DNA of 64,000 nt from Chitinophagaceae bacterium (GTDB lineage: Bacteria; Bacteroidota; Bacteroidia; Chitinophagales; Chitinophagaceae): contig JAHBTJ010000003.1 of NCBI GenBank assembly GCA_019638595.1, positions 124,001-188,000 of the forward strand, written 5' to 3'. The notes under the pieces are model-generated. The model was not told the origin of the DNA. It did no database searches and saw nothing but the letters and a program-made list of their open reading frames with translations. This document shows, piece after piece, positions 34,296 to 43,328 of the stretch (position 1 is the first letter of the stretch; each line of letters begins with the position of its first letter). The position numbers were made by a program, and so were the translations under genes.

Positions 34296-34310
34296 TGTCA
34301 GCTTCTGTCA
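34277..34310 (-). promoter_or_regulatory. CRISPR operator-promoter P3 (cas6)
   Basis: Minus strand: TGACAG (34310-34305), four bases AAGC, TGACAG (34300-34295), ten bases, TAGGTTTG (34284-34277). Identical layout to P1 and P2. It overlaps the stop codon of the WYL regulator and faces cas6 copy 1, about 180 bases downstream. Confidence 0.75.
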
Positions 34311-35200
34311 CTCATCCAGGCTTTTATTCTTTTCATTAAAAAATCTTTGAACGCTTTGTTTTTGATGATCTCCACATCTTCGGGCAGGCCCATAACAAAA
34401 CGGCCGATACCGCTGTAGCCGGCTACGGGAATGGTTAACAGGTACCTTTCCCCCGACTCTTTTATATATTCCATGGCCAAAGGAAACTCTTCCTGCAACA
34501 GGTTGCGGGCTTTGAGCGTAAGCCGCAGGCGCACGGTGGCGACCGGTTGGGCGGCGCTGATCCTGAAAGCATCTGTAAACGGTTGCCGGTGAAGGGAAGT
34601 AAAGCGTTGCCCTGCCGGCAGTATCTCCACTTTCCTGATCCGGCTGAGCAGGAACTGCTTGGGCTGCCTGTCTTCCGTATCCAAAGCCCATACGCCTTCG
34701 TAAGCGGGCAGAAAATCGAAAGGCTCTACTTTCCGGTCGGTGATGGTTTGTGAGTTGGACGAACGATACTGGTGCAGCACCACCGTTTTCTTGGCGGCTA
34801 TTGCTTCTTTAAGCATGGTTACATGCTCCAATACAGAGCTTCCCTGTATTTCGATTAATGACCGGAAATCGTATAGCGTGTGAAGCTTTTTGATCAGCCT
34901 GGATTTTACCGAGGCGCTGCCATCCACCTGCTCCAACAGCCGGTACAGGATATAGGCCTCTTCCCCTGTAAAATGGAACAGGCGCTGCAATCCTTTGCCG
35001 GCAGGCTGTTCCAGCAGCAGGTTGTATCCATCGCCGCGGTTCACTACCAGGCCCGCCGACTCCAGGGTATTCAGGTAGCGATACACGGAGCGCTCTAATA
35101 TGCCCAACCGTTCGGCAATTTCTTTGCGTGAATATTTTCTGCCGCCGGATAGAAGCAGCATCAGGCGCAGCAATCGTTGTATTTTGGGTTGATCTGACAT
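34298..35200 (-). CDS. WYL-domain transcriptional regulator
   Basis: A 300-aa protein: N-terminal helix-turn-helix (SRKEIAERLGILERSVYRYL, residues 20-40), middle WYL (SH3-like) domain with VVLHQYRSS and FLPAYEGVWALDTEDRQPK, and a C-terminal WCX-like region. WYL regulators bind nucleic acid ligands and control defence operons, including CRISPR loci in other bacteria. Its gene end carries operator P3, and it is the only DNA-binding regulator in the cas region outside the AbiE pairs, so I infer that it reads the paired TGACAG sites. Confidence 0.9.
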   Translation of the reverse strand: MSDQPKIQRLLRLMLLLSGGRKYSRKEIAERLGILERSVYRYLNTLESAGLVVNRGDGYNLLLEQPAGKGLQRLFHFTGEEAYILYRLLEQVDGSASVKSRLIKKLHTLYDFRSLIEIQGSSVLEHVTMLKEAIAAKKTVVLHQYRSSNSQTITDRKVEPFDFLPAYEGVWALDTEDRQPKQFLLSRIRKVEILPAGQRFTSLHRQPFTDAFRISAAQPVATVRLRLTLKARNLLQEEFPLAMEYIKESGERYLLTIPVAGYSGIGRFVMGLPEDVEIIKNKAFKDFLMKRIKAWMSDRS

Positions 35201-35239
35201 TTTCTTATGTTTTACAGGTCTTGATTTTTTCCTGCAGTC

Positions 35240-36436
35240 TCAATACCCCATCCCCAGCATCCACAACGGCACCTTTGTACCTATGCCTGTTTCAATATCA
35301 TCTGCTGCTATCATATAGTTGCCTTTACTTTTTACCTGCCGGGCCGTTTTGCTTTTACCGCCAACTTCAATAAGCATATCGTTTACCAAAAAATCGCCTG
35401 AGGCGGGCAGGCTTACAGCATGCTTTTGGTTTACCAGTTGATTCAGTAAAAACGTTTCCCGGATGTTTCCCACATCCGGGGCAGCCTGCAGCGCATATAA
35501 GAGGCTGGTATTTTCGAGATACAATTTCTCCGGCTTTTGCAGTGCAGACACACCTTTGGTGGAACTATGCAGCAGGTTAAGCAGGCGCGCCCGCTGCAGG
35601 TGCTGCATCCACGCGTATATATATTCCCTGCCTGCATCCAGCCTGCGCGATAGTTCTGACACGTTGGGTTTAAATGGTACTGAAGCCGCCAGCACGCCCA
35701 GCAGCTTTTTTATTTTAAAGGCAGTAGCAACGGTATAGGATTCTGCATAACTTAAATCGGTTTCTATAATGGTGTTTATGATCTGGCTGATGCGGGATGG
35801 AATTTCTTCGGTATTGCTTTCGGTAAAAATGGGCAGGTAGCCCCAGCGCAGGTATTTTTTAAACCAGGGCAACGGCTGTAGCTGCTGTAATACCGCGGTG
35901 CTGATAGCTGCGTGATCTTTTATAATATCGTTCAGGGAATAAACGTTGGGAAAACGGAACCCCTGCAACACCAAAAACTCCCTGAAGGAAAGCCCCGGCA
36001 ACTCGTAAGTGATCACCCGCCTGCTCAGATCTGCCTCGCCCCGGTAAATGTCCAACGCTGAAGAGGATGAAAAAACAATACGCAGTTGCGGGTATCCGTC
36101 ATATATATTTTTCAGTTCGCGCGACCAGTTAGGGTATTTATGTACCTCATCTATAAACAGGTAACGCCCGCCATTTTTATAAAACCGGTCAGCCGTTTCC
36201 ACCAGGTTATGGGTATAAAACCAGTAATGATCTGCCGTAACATACAGCGATTCTTCCCGCGGTGCTTTTAAGCGGTATTTTATATACTGTAGCATAAGGG
36301 TGGTTTTACCAGTGCCTCGTGCGCCTTTTATGGCAAGCATCCGTTGGTTCCAGTTTAAATCATCGAGCAGATAGCGAAAGAAGGAGTCGTTCACCTGGCT
36401 CATCAGATTGTCCTGGAATTCATATAATATATCCAT
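35240..36436 (-). CDS. AAA+ ATPase with DUF4143-type C-terminus
   Basis: A roughly 398-aa ATPase: Walker A KGARGTGKTTLMLQYI, Walker B YLFIDEVHKYPNW, sensor IVFSSSSALDIY, arginine finger region SRRVITYELPGLSFREFL, and a C-terminal DUF4143-like winged helix plus restriction-endonuclease-like lid (DFLVNDMLIEVGGKSK). I chose Met at 36436 (MDILYEFQ). Members of this group are common in defence islands with unclear roles. Two inverted-repeat operators lie directly upstream. Confidence 0.88.
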   Translation of the reverse strand: MDILYEFQDNLMSQVNDSFFRYLLDDLNWNQRMLAIKGARGTGKTTLMLQYIKYRLKAPREESLYVTADHYWFYTHNLVETADRFYKNGGRYLFIDEVHKYPNWSRELKNIYDGYPQLRIVFSSSSALDIYRGEADLSRRVITYELPGLSFREFLVLQGFRFPNVYSLNDIIKDHAAISTAVLQQLQPLPWFKKYLRWGYLPIFTESNTEEIPSRISQIINTIIETDLSYAESYTVATAFKIKKLLGVLAASVPFKPNVSELSRRLDAGREYIYAWMQHLQRARLLNLLHSSTKGVSALQKPEKLYLENTSLLYALQAAPDVGNIRETFLLNQLVNQKHAVSLPASGDFLVNDMLIEVGGKSKTARQVKSKGNYMIAADDIETGIGTKVPLWMLGMGY

Positions 36437-36441
36437 AATAA

Positions 36442-36492
36442 TGTATTTTATAAAATACAAAATTATATATAAAATGTATTTTTATTAATACA
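36442..36492. promoter_or_regulatory. Two copies of an inverted-repeat operator before the AAA+ gene
   Basis: TGTATT, six bases, AATACA occurs at 36442-36459 (a perfect 18-bp palindrome, TGTATTTTATAAAATACA) and again at 36475-36492. Spacing is 33 bases centre to centre, about three helical turns. The region spans the gap between the AAA+ start and the cas6 copy 2 stop, so it most likely controls the AAA+ gene. Confidence 0.65.
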
Positions 36493-36513
36493 AATTTTAT
36501 AAAACAATGGTTT

Positions 36514-37320
36514 TTAATCAATTACTACCTCCAAACACCCCATCCCCTGGCTATTATATATACCCGTTCCCGCATTCAGTAACAACTCCGCAAACCTTTT
36601 TTCACCCATCACTTTCACCCCGAAATTCATCCAGCCCCTGATCTTTGTTTCTTCAGGTGCGCCCGCTTTAATAGTGATCAGTCGCGATTTGAAGGGCAGC
36701 TTTGCAGGAATAACTTCCATCATCAACAAGGCCGAGGAGGCGGTGCTCTCATCATAACAGGCGATTATTTTACTGCGCCAGTTATATACCAGGCTTTCCG
36801 TAAAACGTATATCTTCCGGAGATAAAAAATCATAATTCCCTTTTTCATTGGGCAACCCCGCCACAACAGGAGACAATGGTCTAAGCAGGATATTGATTAT
36901 TTCCTGTGGTTTGTGTGCCTGTAACGGATCCGGCAGCGATTCTACAGATTGAATGTCGAACCGGGCTTTACTCTTTTTATCGGCAATATCCAATTGCTGC
37001 TGCATGAATAATCCCTTAATAAAATTTTCCGCTGCCCGCGGCAGGTGGAAGCAAACTTCCAGTTCCGCATGTTGGGTCGTTAGCCGCAACCTGTCGCCTG
37101 TAATTTTAAAAGGTGTTCGTATATCAGAAAAAGTAAAAAGCTTAAAAGATTTCAGGCTGCCTTCCTGCCTGTAACCCTGCTCATGAAGAAATGTGGCGTA
37201 AGCGCCATCCGCACGGGCGATAATCTTATAAATAGCAGCCGAAACCGGATACGGGTAGTTTACAGGAATGATGGCAGCATTTTGTTGGGTAACAAGGGTT
37301 AGGTTAAAACGCATTTTCAA
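36514..37320 (-). CDS. cas6: CRISPR repeat endoribonuclease Cas6, copy 2
   Basis: A 268-aa paralogue of copy 1, alignable over the full length without gaps at the N-terminus. Tyr31 (AAIYKII), His46 (FLHEQGY) and Lys60 (KLFTFSD) are kept, as is GTGIYNSQGMGC. It differs most in the first 20 residues and the middle loop (near residues 125-160), where RNA contacts can vary. No TGACAG operator precedes it. Start may be Met3 at 37314. Confidence 0.93.
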   Translation of the reverse strand: MKMRFNLTLVTQQNAAIIPVNYPYPVSAAIYKIIARADGAYATFLHEQGYRQEGSLKSFKLFTFSDIRTPFKITGDRLRLTTQHAELEVCFHLPRAAENFIKGLFMQQQLDIADKKSKARFDIQSVESLPDPLQAHKPQEIINILLRPLSPVVAGLPNEKGNYDFLSPEDIRFTESLVYNWRSKIIACYDESTASSALLMMEVIPAKLPFKSRLITIKAGAPEETKIRGWMNFGVKVMGEKRFAELLLNAGTGIYNSQGMGCLEVVID

Positions 37321-37491
37321 TAATATTTCTGAAGAAGATGGATCAGGATCGAATACTAAAGTAAGATAAAAGTATTGTTTTTAAATTGGACGAATATTTG
37401 ATAGGTATATTTTGGCATATCCCGGAACTGAAGCCTGGCTGGTTATATTGTTATATGTAATTCCATTTCATCATCATTAAACATATCATCT

Positions 37492-37998
37492 ATGAGTACA
37501 GAAAATTTGCAAGACCGGGAAGCCATTGACAAGATCAAAGAAATGATCAATAAAATTGATATCGGGATGATGTGCTCCTTTGCCAGGGGCAGCGACTATC
37601 CCCACGCAGTGCCTATGAGCCGGCAGGAAGTGGATGAAGATGGTAATATATGGTTCCTTTTTTCCTCGGAAAGCGAAACCTGTCACAATCTTCAAAGCAA
37701 CAACAAGCTCAGCCTGCTTTATGCGCATGTGGGCGATTACAACTTTTTAAGCGTCAACGGTAGAGGTGAAATTTCCCGGGATGGGGAAAGAATTGATAAG
37801 TACTGGAATAAAATGATCGAAGCCTGGTTTGAAAAAGGGAAAGAAGATCCCCGTATACGCGTACTGAAAGTTATACCGGGTGAAGCGCATTATTGGGACA
37901 ATAAATCTAACAAACTGGTTACCTTGCTGAAAGTGGCTGCCAGCGCTATTTCGGGTCAGCAACCGGATATCGGCAGGGAAGGCAAGCTGAACTTATAA
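37492..37998 (+). CDS. Pyridoxamine 5'-phosphate oxidase-like protein (general stress protein 26 type)
   Basis: A 168-aa split-barrel flavin-binding protein: DIGMMCSFARGSDYPHAVPMS, NIWFLFSSESETCHNLQSNN and FLSVNGRGEISRDGERIDKYWN. Family members bind FMN or F420 and include Ctc/GSP26 stress proteins; true PNPOx activity is unlikely at this length. A plausible promoter (TATATTTTG-like, about 80 bases upstream) precedes it. The next gene, 23 bases on, is an FAD oxidoreductase. Confidence 0.83.
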   Translation: MSTENLQDREAIDKIKEMINKIDIGMMCSFARGSDYPHAVPMSRQEVDEDGNIWFLFSSESETCHNLQSNNKLSLLYAHVGDYNFLSVNGRGEISRDGERIDKYWNKMIEAWFEKGKEDPRIRVLKVIPGEAHYWDNKSNKLVTLLKVAASAISGQQPDIGREGKLNL

Positions 37999-38021
37999 TA
38001 TTTTACACCGCATCTTACACT

Positions 38022-39227
38022 ATGGATTTAAAATCGAACGAGCCGTTCTGGCTGGTGAAAAACGGGCTGCCGGCTACCTATCCCTCCCTGCAGGAAGACG
38101 CGAAATGCGATGTGCTGGTAGTAGGCGGCGGTATTACAGGAAGCCTGATCGCACACCAGTGCACCCGGGACGGATATAGCACCATCCTGGTAGATAAGCG
38201 GGAGATCGCCAACGGTAGCTCTTCAGCTACCACTTCCATGTTGCAATATGAAATTGATACGCCGTTGTACGAACTGATTGAGCAGGTGGGAGAAAAAGGA
38301 GCGGTAGCGGGCTACCGGGCATGCTCACAATCAATAGACCAATTGGGAATATTGGCCCGGCAAATAAGATCCAAAGCAGGGTTCAGGAAAAAGGATTCCC
38401 TTTATTTTGCCGCGTTAAAAAAAGATGTGAAGGGATTAAAGAAGGAATTTGAGGCCCGCAGGAAAGTTGGTTTTGAGGTAAGGTGGATGGAGGAGGATGA
38501 AATAGTAAAGAAATATGACTTGCACGAAACGTATGGCGGCATCCTTTCCAAACAGGGCGCAAGCGTGGATGCCTTTATGCTGGTGCACGAGCTCCTTGCC
38601 TACAACAAAAAAAGAGGACTGCAGGTATACGACAAAACTGAGCTCACCCAGGTAAAATATGGCAGTCGTATGAATAAAGCGATGCTGCATACAGGCGCGA
38701 CCGTTCGATGCAAAAAAATCGTGTATTGCGTGGGGTATGAAAGCGCTTCCATGATCAAAGAAAAGTTTGTTGATCTCATCAGCACCTATGCTATTGTATC
38801 TGAAGTAGCGCCTGCTGCCAGCCGTAAATACAAAGACCTGCTGATCTGGAATACTGCAGATCCTTACATGTATATGCGCACCACCGATGACGGACGGATG
38901 CTGATCGGCGGTGAAGATGAGGAATTCCGTGATCCGCAGAAGCGCGACGCGTTGATCGGGAAAAAGGAACAAAAGCTGCTTACCTCTTTTGAAAAGCACT
39001 TACCGCATATTCCTTTCCAATCCGACTTTGCATGGGCGGGTACTTTCGGGGAAACCAAAGACGGGTTGCCCTATATAGGCGAACACAAAGGCTTTAAAAA
39101 TTCCTATTTTGTTTTAGGGTTTGGTGGCAATGGGATCACGTTCTCCGTTACGGGGATGGAAATGCTGTCTGACTGGCTTACAGGTAAAAAGCACCTGCTG
39201 ACACCTTATTTTGCATTTGGGCGGTAA
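38022..39227 (+). CDS. FAD-dependent oxidoreductase (DAO family)
   Basis: A 401-aa flavoprotein with the dinucleotide-binding motif VLVVGGGITGSLIAHQC (near residue 30), SSATTSMLQYE substrate-loop segment, and GFGGNGITFSVTGMEML near the C-terminus. Related proteins oxidise amino acids or amine substrates; the Rieske domain found in some relatives is absent. It follows a PPOX-like protein, so both may serve redox stress. Substrate unknown. Confidence 0.86.
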   Translation: MDLKSNEPFWLVKNGLPATYPSLQEDAKCDVLVVGGGITGSLIAHQCTRDGYSTILVDKREIANGSSSATTSMLQYEIDTPLYELIEQVGEKGAVAGYRACSQSIDQLGILARQIRSKAGFRKKDSLYFAALKKDVKGLKKEFEARRKVGFEVRWMEEDEIVKKYDLHETYGGILSKQGASVDAFMLVHELLAYNKKRGLQVYDKTELTQVKYGSRMNKAMLHTGATVRCKKIVYCVGYESASMIKEKFVDLISTYAIVSEVAPAASRKYKDLLIWNTADPYMYMRTTDDGRMLIGGEDEEFRDPQKRDALIGKKEQKLLTSFEKHLPHIPFQSDFAWAGTFGETKDGLPYIGEHKGFKNSYFVLGFGGNGITFSVTGMEMLSDWLTGKKHLLTPYFAFGR

Positions 39228-39316
39228 ATGAGTGATTCATCCTTTTGTAAGAAACATTTGCATCCACCGGGCAGATGGTTTCAGCTCCATCGGCGCAGAT
39301 ATAAAGTAAGAAATAA

Positions 39317-39727
39317 TCAGTCCAGGAATCTTGCCTTTAATTCAGGTGTTGGAAGCATACAATTGTCAGATTTGCCAAACCATTTATACCTGTTTCGTGC
39401 CACCCAATCGTAGAGGGCATTCCGGATGAATGAAGGAATGATAATGAATGCGTACAACAATGTCCATAATCCACCTAATCTTTTTACCACCCGTAAGGCC
39501 GCCGTGCTCCTTGTATACGCTTTTTTATTTTCAATTAAAACGAAAGAGTCAAACCTGTTGGGTGATAACTGGTATTGTTTCAGTAGTTGTATCCCTGCAT
39601 TGCTTTGTAAGGATGTAAAATGGAATACTTTCTTTTTATCCTTGCGAATAACGAATTGCACGCTGCTGTTACAAAGATTGCATACACCATCGAAGAGTAT
39701 TACAGGATCGTCGCTTTCTCTCACCAT
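39317..39727 (-). CDS. DCC family thiol-disulfide oxidoreductase (DUF393)
   Basis: A 136-aa protein opening DPVILFDGVCNLCNSSVQFV, the DxxCxxC motif that names the family, then FTSLQSNAGIQLL and WDYVARNRYKWF-type ending. Thought to be a thioredoxin-like oxidoreductase, though no substrate is known. Convergent with the DAO gene. Confidence 0.88.
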   Translation of the reverse strand: MVRESDDPVILFDGVCNLCNSSVQFVIRKDKKKVFHFTSLQSNAGIQLLKQYQLSPNRFDSFVLIENKKAYTRSTAALRVVKRLGGLWTLLYAFIIIPSFIRNALYDWVARNRYKWFGKSDNCMLPTPELKARFLD

Positions 39728-39818
39728 GCAAAGATACAGCAGAGAATTATACGATTAAAGAGTGACCGGCTTACGGGTGCATTCCAAATTGTAGCACGAA
39801 ATAAATATACTTGTTGAA

Positions 39819-39887
39819 CGTCATCCCGGGCAAAGCGAGGAATCTCCTGCTATATTCAGGAGATGCCTCCTTACAGTCGGCATGACG
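39819..39887. repeat. Imperfect palindromic element (REP/MITE-like)
   Basis: CGTCATCCC at the left and CATGACG at the right with the inner arms CGAGGAATCTCCTG and CAGGAGATGCCTC around a 7-base loop. This GTCAT...ATGACG layout with CGAGGAATCTC is the look of interspersed palindromes common in Bacteroidota. The rest of the gap 39728-40102 shows nothing I can name. Confidence 0.6.
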
Positions 39888-40102
39888 ACCGCGCCAATTG
39901 GGAATGCTCCCCCGGCTTACAGGTAAGCCCGGATTTCTACTTTACCATAGCGATAGCGGTGTAACGAACAACAAGACGGCGTTAGTGGAGGCAATCAGCG
40001 CCCCGGCCCGCGGGTGCGTTTTCTTCCGGTTGCGACGCAATACAGTAATTTTTACTTATTGAAGGGGGAATACTAACTTTATGTAAACACAATAATTACC
40101 AT

Positions 40103-40495
40103 ATGCCATCAAAAAAGCAAAAAGCCTCCGCGGCCCGGGAGCAGCCTACTCTTTTTGAGAGGATAAGCGAAGCCGCCTCAGAACTGAAAACCGATATTGT
40201 TGCCGGAGCTACAGCGATCACAGAGACCGTGGCTGAAAAATTTACAGGAGTAAAAGAGGCGATCAGGAAAAAGGTTTCCGGGAAAGCAAAACCTGCAAAG
40301 AAAGCTGTTAAAAAAGCAGTGAAAAAAACAGTAAAGGCTGCCCAAAAAGCACCATCCGTTGCCGGGAAGACAGCTAAAAAAAGTTCCGGGGTAGCTAATA
40401 AGACCAACCTTCCTGCGAAAAAATCAGCGCCCAAAACCGCCAAAAAATCATCCGCCCGGAAAACAGCCCCGAAGAAAAAAGGAGGGAGAAAATAG
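40103..40495 (+). CDS. Histone H1-like Lys/Ala/Pro-rich protein
   Basis: A 130-aa basic protein: a short folded or helical start (LFERISEAASELKTDIVAGA) and a long tail of KKAVKKAVKKTVKAAQK and PKTAKKSSARKTAPKKK repeats. Such tails bind DNA without sequence preference and compact the nucleoid, as in bacterial H1-like proteins. Low-complexity, so function beyond DNA binding is open. Confidence 0.78.
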   Translation: MPSKKQKASAAREQPTLFERISEAASELKTDIVAGATAITETVAEKFTGVKEAIRKKVSGKAKPAKKAVKKAVKKTVKAAQKAPSVAGKTAKKSSGVANKTNLPAKKSAPKTAKKSSARKTAPKKKGGRK

Positions 40496-40567
40496 AGAGA
40501 ACATCCTGTCGTCTTCCTGTTTTCAATGACTGATGACTTCCGGCGTTGTTCCAGAAAAATCGGTACC

Positions 40568-43093
40568 ATGCATAACGTTCATCCTCCTGCTGCCTTCTGG
40601 CAATATGATGCCGGGTATTGGTTCCAAAAGCTGCAAAGTTCAGCAAGCGGGCTTAGCGAAATGGAGGCAACGCTCAGGTATAATGCATTGAATGAGCGTG
40701 CTGTTAAAAAGAGTTCGTTTCAGAAAAATATTCATTTATTTGTAAGGCAGTTTAAGAGCCCGCTGATGTTGCTTTTGATCGGGGCTGTTATATTATCGGC
40801 CTTCCTCGGCGATGCGTCGGATGTGTTCATTATACTCTTCATTGTTTTGTCTTCCGGCCTGATGAGCTTTTTCCAGGAGAGAAATGCCGGGAAAGTGATT
40901 GAAAGGCTGCAATCCCTGATCGCCCTGAAATGTACTGTTATAAGAGAGGGCGCGCCTGTCGAAATCCCTTCGGGGCAGGTGGTTCCCGGTGATGTGCTGC
41001 TGCTGCATGCAGGTGATATGATCCCTGCCGATTGTCTTGTAATTGAATCGAACCAGTTGTATATAAATGAGGCCAGCCTTACCGGTGAATCCTATCCCGG
41101 CGCTAAAGAACCCGGCGTGCTGGATGAGCATACCGGGCTTTTACATCGCAGCAACAGCCTCTGGCAGGGAACAAGCGTGGTAAGTGGCAGTGGTAAAGCC
41201 CTGGTCATACATACCGGGCAGGATACCCTGTTCAGGAATATCACCAGAAGCGTTTCTGAAGTGGTAGAAACCTCGTTTGAAAAAGGGATCAGGAATTTCG
41301 GGTTCCTGTTGATGAAGATTACGCTGCTGCTGTCTTCATTTATCCTGCTGGTTAACTTGCTTACCGGTAAAACCATACTGGAGTCGGGGCTTTTTGCATT
41401 AGCGCTGGCAGTGGGCATGGCGCCCGAGCTATTGCCCGCGGTTACTACCATTGCCATGAGCGCCGGGGCAAAGCGTTTGCTTGCAAAAAGAGTGCTGGTC
41501 AACAAGTTGAATGCCATACAAAACTTAGGGGAAGTAGATTTGCTCTGTACAGATAAAACAGGAACGATCACAGAAGGCATGATAGAGGTTGCAGAAATTT
41601 TGAACGCAGTGGGAGAGGCGGATGAATTTGTACGGGAACTGGCCTACTGGAATGCCGCATACCAGTCGGGGTATGCTAATCCCATTGATGAAGCGCTTAA
41701 AAAAATGCCGGCCAGGCCCCGGATGCAGGCTGCTAAAACCGGGGAGCTTCCTTACGATTTTCAGCGAAAGCGTTTAAGTATATGCATACAATCAGACAAC
41801 GGGCATTACCTGATCACCAAAGGGGCATGTAAAGAGCTGTTTACCTGTTGCAGCAAAGTTCGGCTGGGCAATGAAACATTCTGCGAAATGCAAACTGAAA
41901 AAAACAGGCTAAATGACCTGTTTGCGAAGTTTGGGAACAGTGGTTTGCGGGTGATAGGCGTTGCCTATAAGGAAATAAAAAGTGCACCGGTTACTGTTTC
42001 GGAAGAAACGGATATGATTTTTGCGGGGTTTGTTTTATTGCAGGATCCCGTTAAGGCAGGCATTACGGAGGTAATTGCTGAATTGAAGCAGTTAGCGGTG
42101 AGTATTAAAATCATTACCGGCGATAACCGGAACATTGCAAGATCTATTGCACGTAAGCTGGGTATTGCTGATCCTGTAATTATAGCAGGAGAAGAGCTGG
42201 CAGGGATTGCACCTGCAGCGCTTGCTGAAAAAGCGAAGCATACACATATTTTCGCCGAGATGGAACCGCAGCAAAAGGAACAACTGATCAAAGCGCTGAA
42301 AACATCGTACACCGTCGCCTATATGGGTGATGGCATTAACGATGTATCAGCCCTGAATGCAGCCGATGTGGGCATTTCGGTAGACAATGCGGCAGACGTG
42401 GCGCGGGAAGCCGCCGATTTTGTGCTGATGGAAAAAGACCTTTCTGTATTGGCTGAGGGAATTAAAGAAGGACGGAAAACCTTTGCCAATACCATGAAGT
42501 ACTTATATATCAGTACCGGTTCCACTTTCGGCAATATGATCAGTATGGCAATTGCTTCCCTGTTGCTTCCTTTTTTGCCCATGCTGCCCAAACAGATTTT
42601 ACTTACCAACTTCATTACCGATTTTCCCTACCTGGCCATTCCTTCGGACACGGTAGATGAGGAGCTGGTGGAAAAACCCGGCAGGTGGAATATGAACCTG
42701 ATCAGGAAATACACGATCATATTTGGCATTCACAGCACCCTGTTCGACATTATAACTTTCCTGGTGCTGTTATATCTGTTAAAAGCGCGGGAAGCTGTTT
42801 TTCAAACCGGGTGGTTCATAGAATCAGTCATGACGGAGCTTCTCATTCTTTTTATTATACGAACGCACCAGCATTTTTTTAAAAGCAATCCTTCCGGGCC
42901 GCTCATACTGCTTACTATTATAGGTGTGCTGGTAACGCTTGCTTTGCCCTACCTGCCTTTTGCTTCCGATATGGGATTTGTTCACTTGTCGCTGCTCAAC
43001 CTCGGCGTTATGTTCGGCATCGTTTTATTGTATATACTTACTGCCGACTGGTTAAAAGTTTGGTTTTTCAGAAAATATCAATCAGTGCAGTAA
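40568..43093 (+). CDS. mgtA: Magnesium-translocating P-type ATPase
   Basis: An 841-aa P3B-type pump: cation ATPase N-terminus, TGES in NEASLTGESYPGA, phosphorylation site LLCTDKTGTITEG, hinge GDGINDVSALNAADVGIS, and ten predicted membrane helices with LAVGMAPELLPAVTTIAMS, the MgtA/B signature in helix 4. It imports Mg2+. An upstream in-frame ATG at 40526 adds 14 poorly matching residues, so I start at 40568. It lies 73 bases after the H1-like gene; co-expression possible. Confidence 0.93.
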   Translation: MHNVHPPAAFWQYDAGYWFQKLQSSASGLSEMEATLRYNALNERAVKKSSFQKNIHLFVRQFKSPLMLLLIGAVILSAFLGDASDVFIILFIVLSSGLMSFFQERNAGKVIERLQSLIALKCTVIREGAPVEIPSGQVVPGDVLLLHAGDMIPADCLVIESNQLYINEASLTGESYPGAKEPGVLDEHTGLLHRSNSLWQGTSVVSGSGKALVIHTGQDTLFRNITRSVSEVVETSFEKGIRNFGFLLMKITLLLSSFILLVNLLTGKTILESGLFALALAVGMAPELLPAVTTIAMSAGAKRLLAKRVLVNKLNAIQNLGEVDLLCTDKTGTITEGMIEVAEILNAVGEADEFVRELAYWNAAYQSGYANPIDEALKKMPARPRMQAAKTGELPYDFQRKRLSICIQSDNGHYLITKGACKELFTCCSKVRLGNETFCEMQTEKNRLNDLFAKFGNSGLRVIGVAYKEIKSAPVTVSEETDMIFAGFVLLQDPVKAGITEVIAELKQLAVSIKIITGDNRNIARSIARKLGIADPVIIAGEELAGIAPAALAEKAKHTHIFAEMEPQQKEQLIKALKTSYTVAYMGDGINDVSALNAADVGISVDNAADVAREAADFVLMEKDLSVLAEGIKEGRKTFANTMKYLYISTGSTFGNMISMAIASLLLPFLPMLPKQILLTNFITDFPYLAIPSDTVDEELVEKPGRWNMNLIRKYTIIFGIHSTLFDIITFLVLLYLLKAREAVFQTGWFIESVMTELLILFIIRTHQHFFKSNPSGPLILLTIIGVLVTLALPYLPFASDMGFVHLSLLNLGVMFGIVLLYILTADWLKVWFFRKYQSVQ

Positions 43094-43328
43094 GCGGCGG
43101 GCATCCTGCTTTTTTCACTGGTCATTCCCGGTGTGGCGCAGGACAATAATACTATTTCATCTTTTCTCTTTGCAAAATTTACTAGGGTAAAGCCGTATAA
43201 AGCAACAAAAATCCCGGCTTCCCAAAAGAACAAGGGTTTCCTGAAAATAAAAAGCCCCTTTTTTCAGGGCTACAGTTTATTTTTGTTAGCATCTCAATTT
43301 CTTTGAGGTTCGGTGTTTTTATGTTGGT

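Noticed and set aside
36514-37320. Cas6 copy 2 first thought to have lost the catalytic Lys (Gln at residue 52)
   Set aside because: The Lys that aligns with the known active site is in KLFTFSD (Lys60) and is present in both copies.
39228-39413. 61-aa plus-strand frame starting at the DAO stop
   Set aside because: Low-quality composition and lies over the antisense of the DUF393 gene end; no sign of coding.
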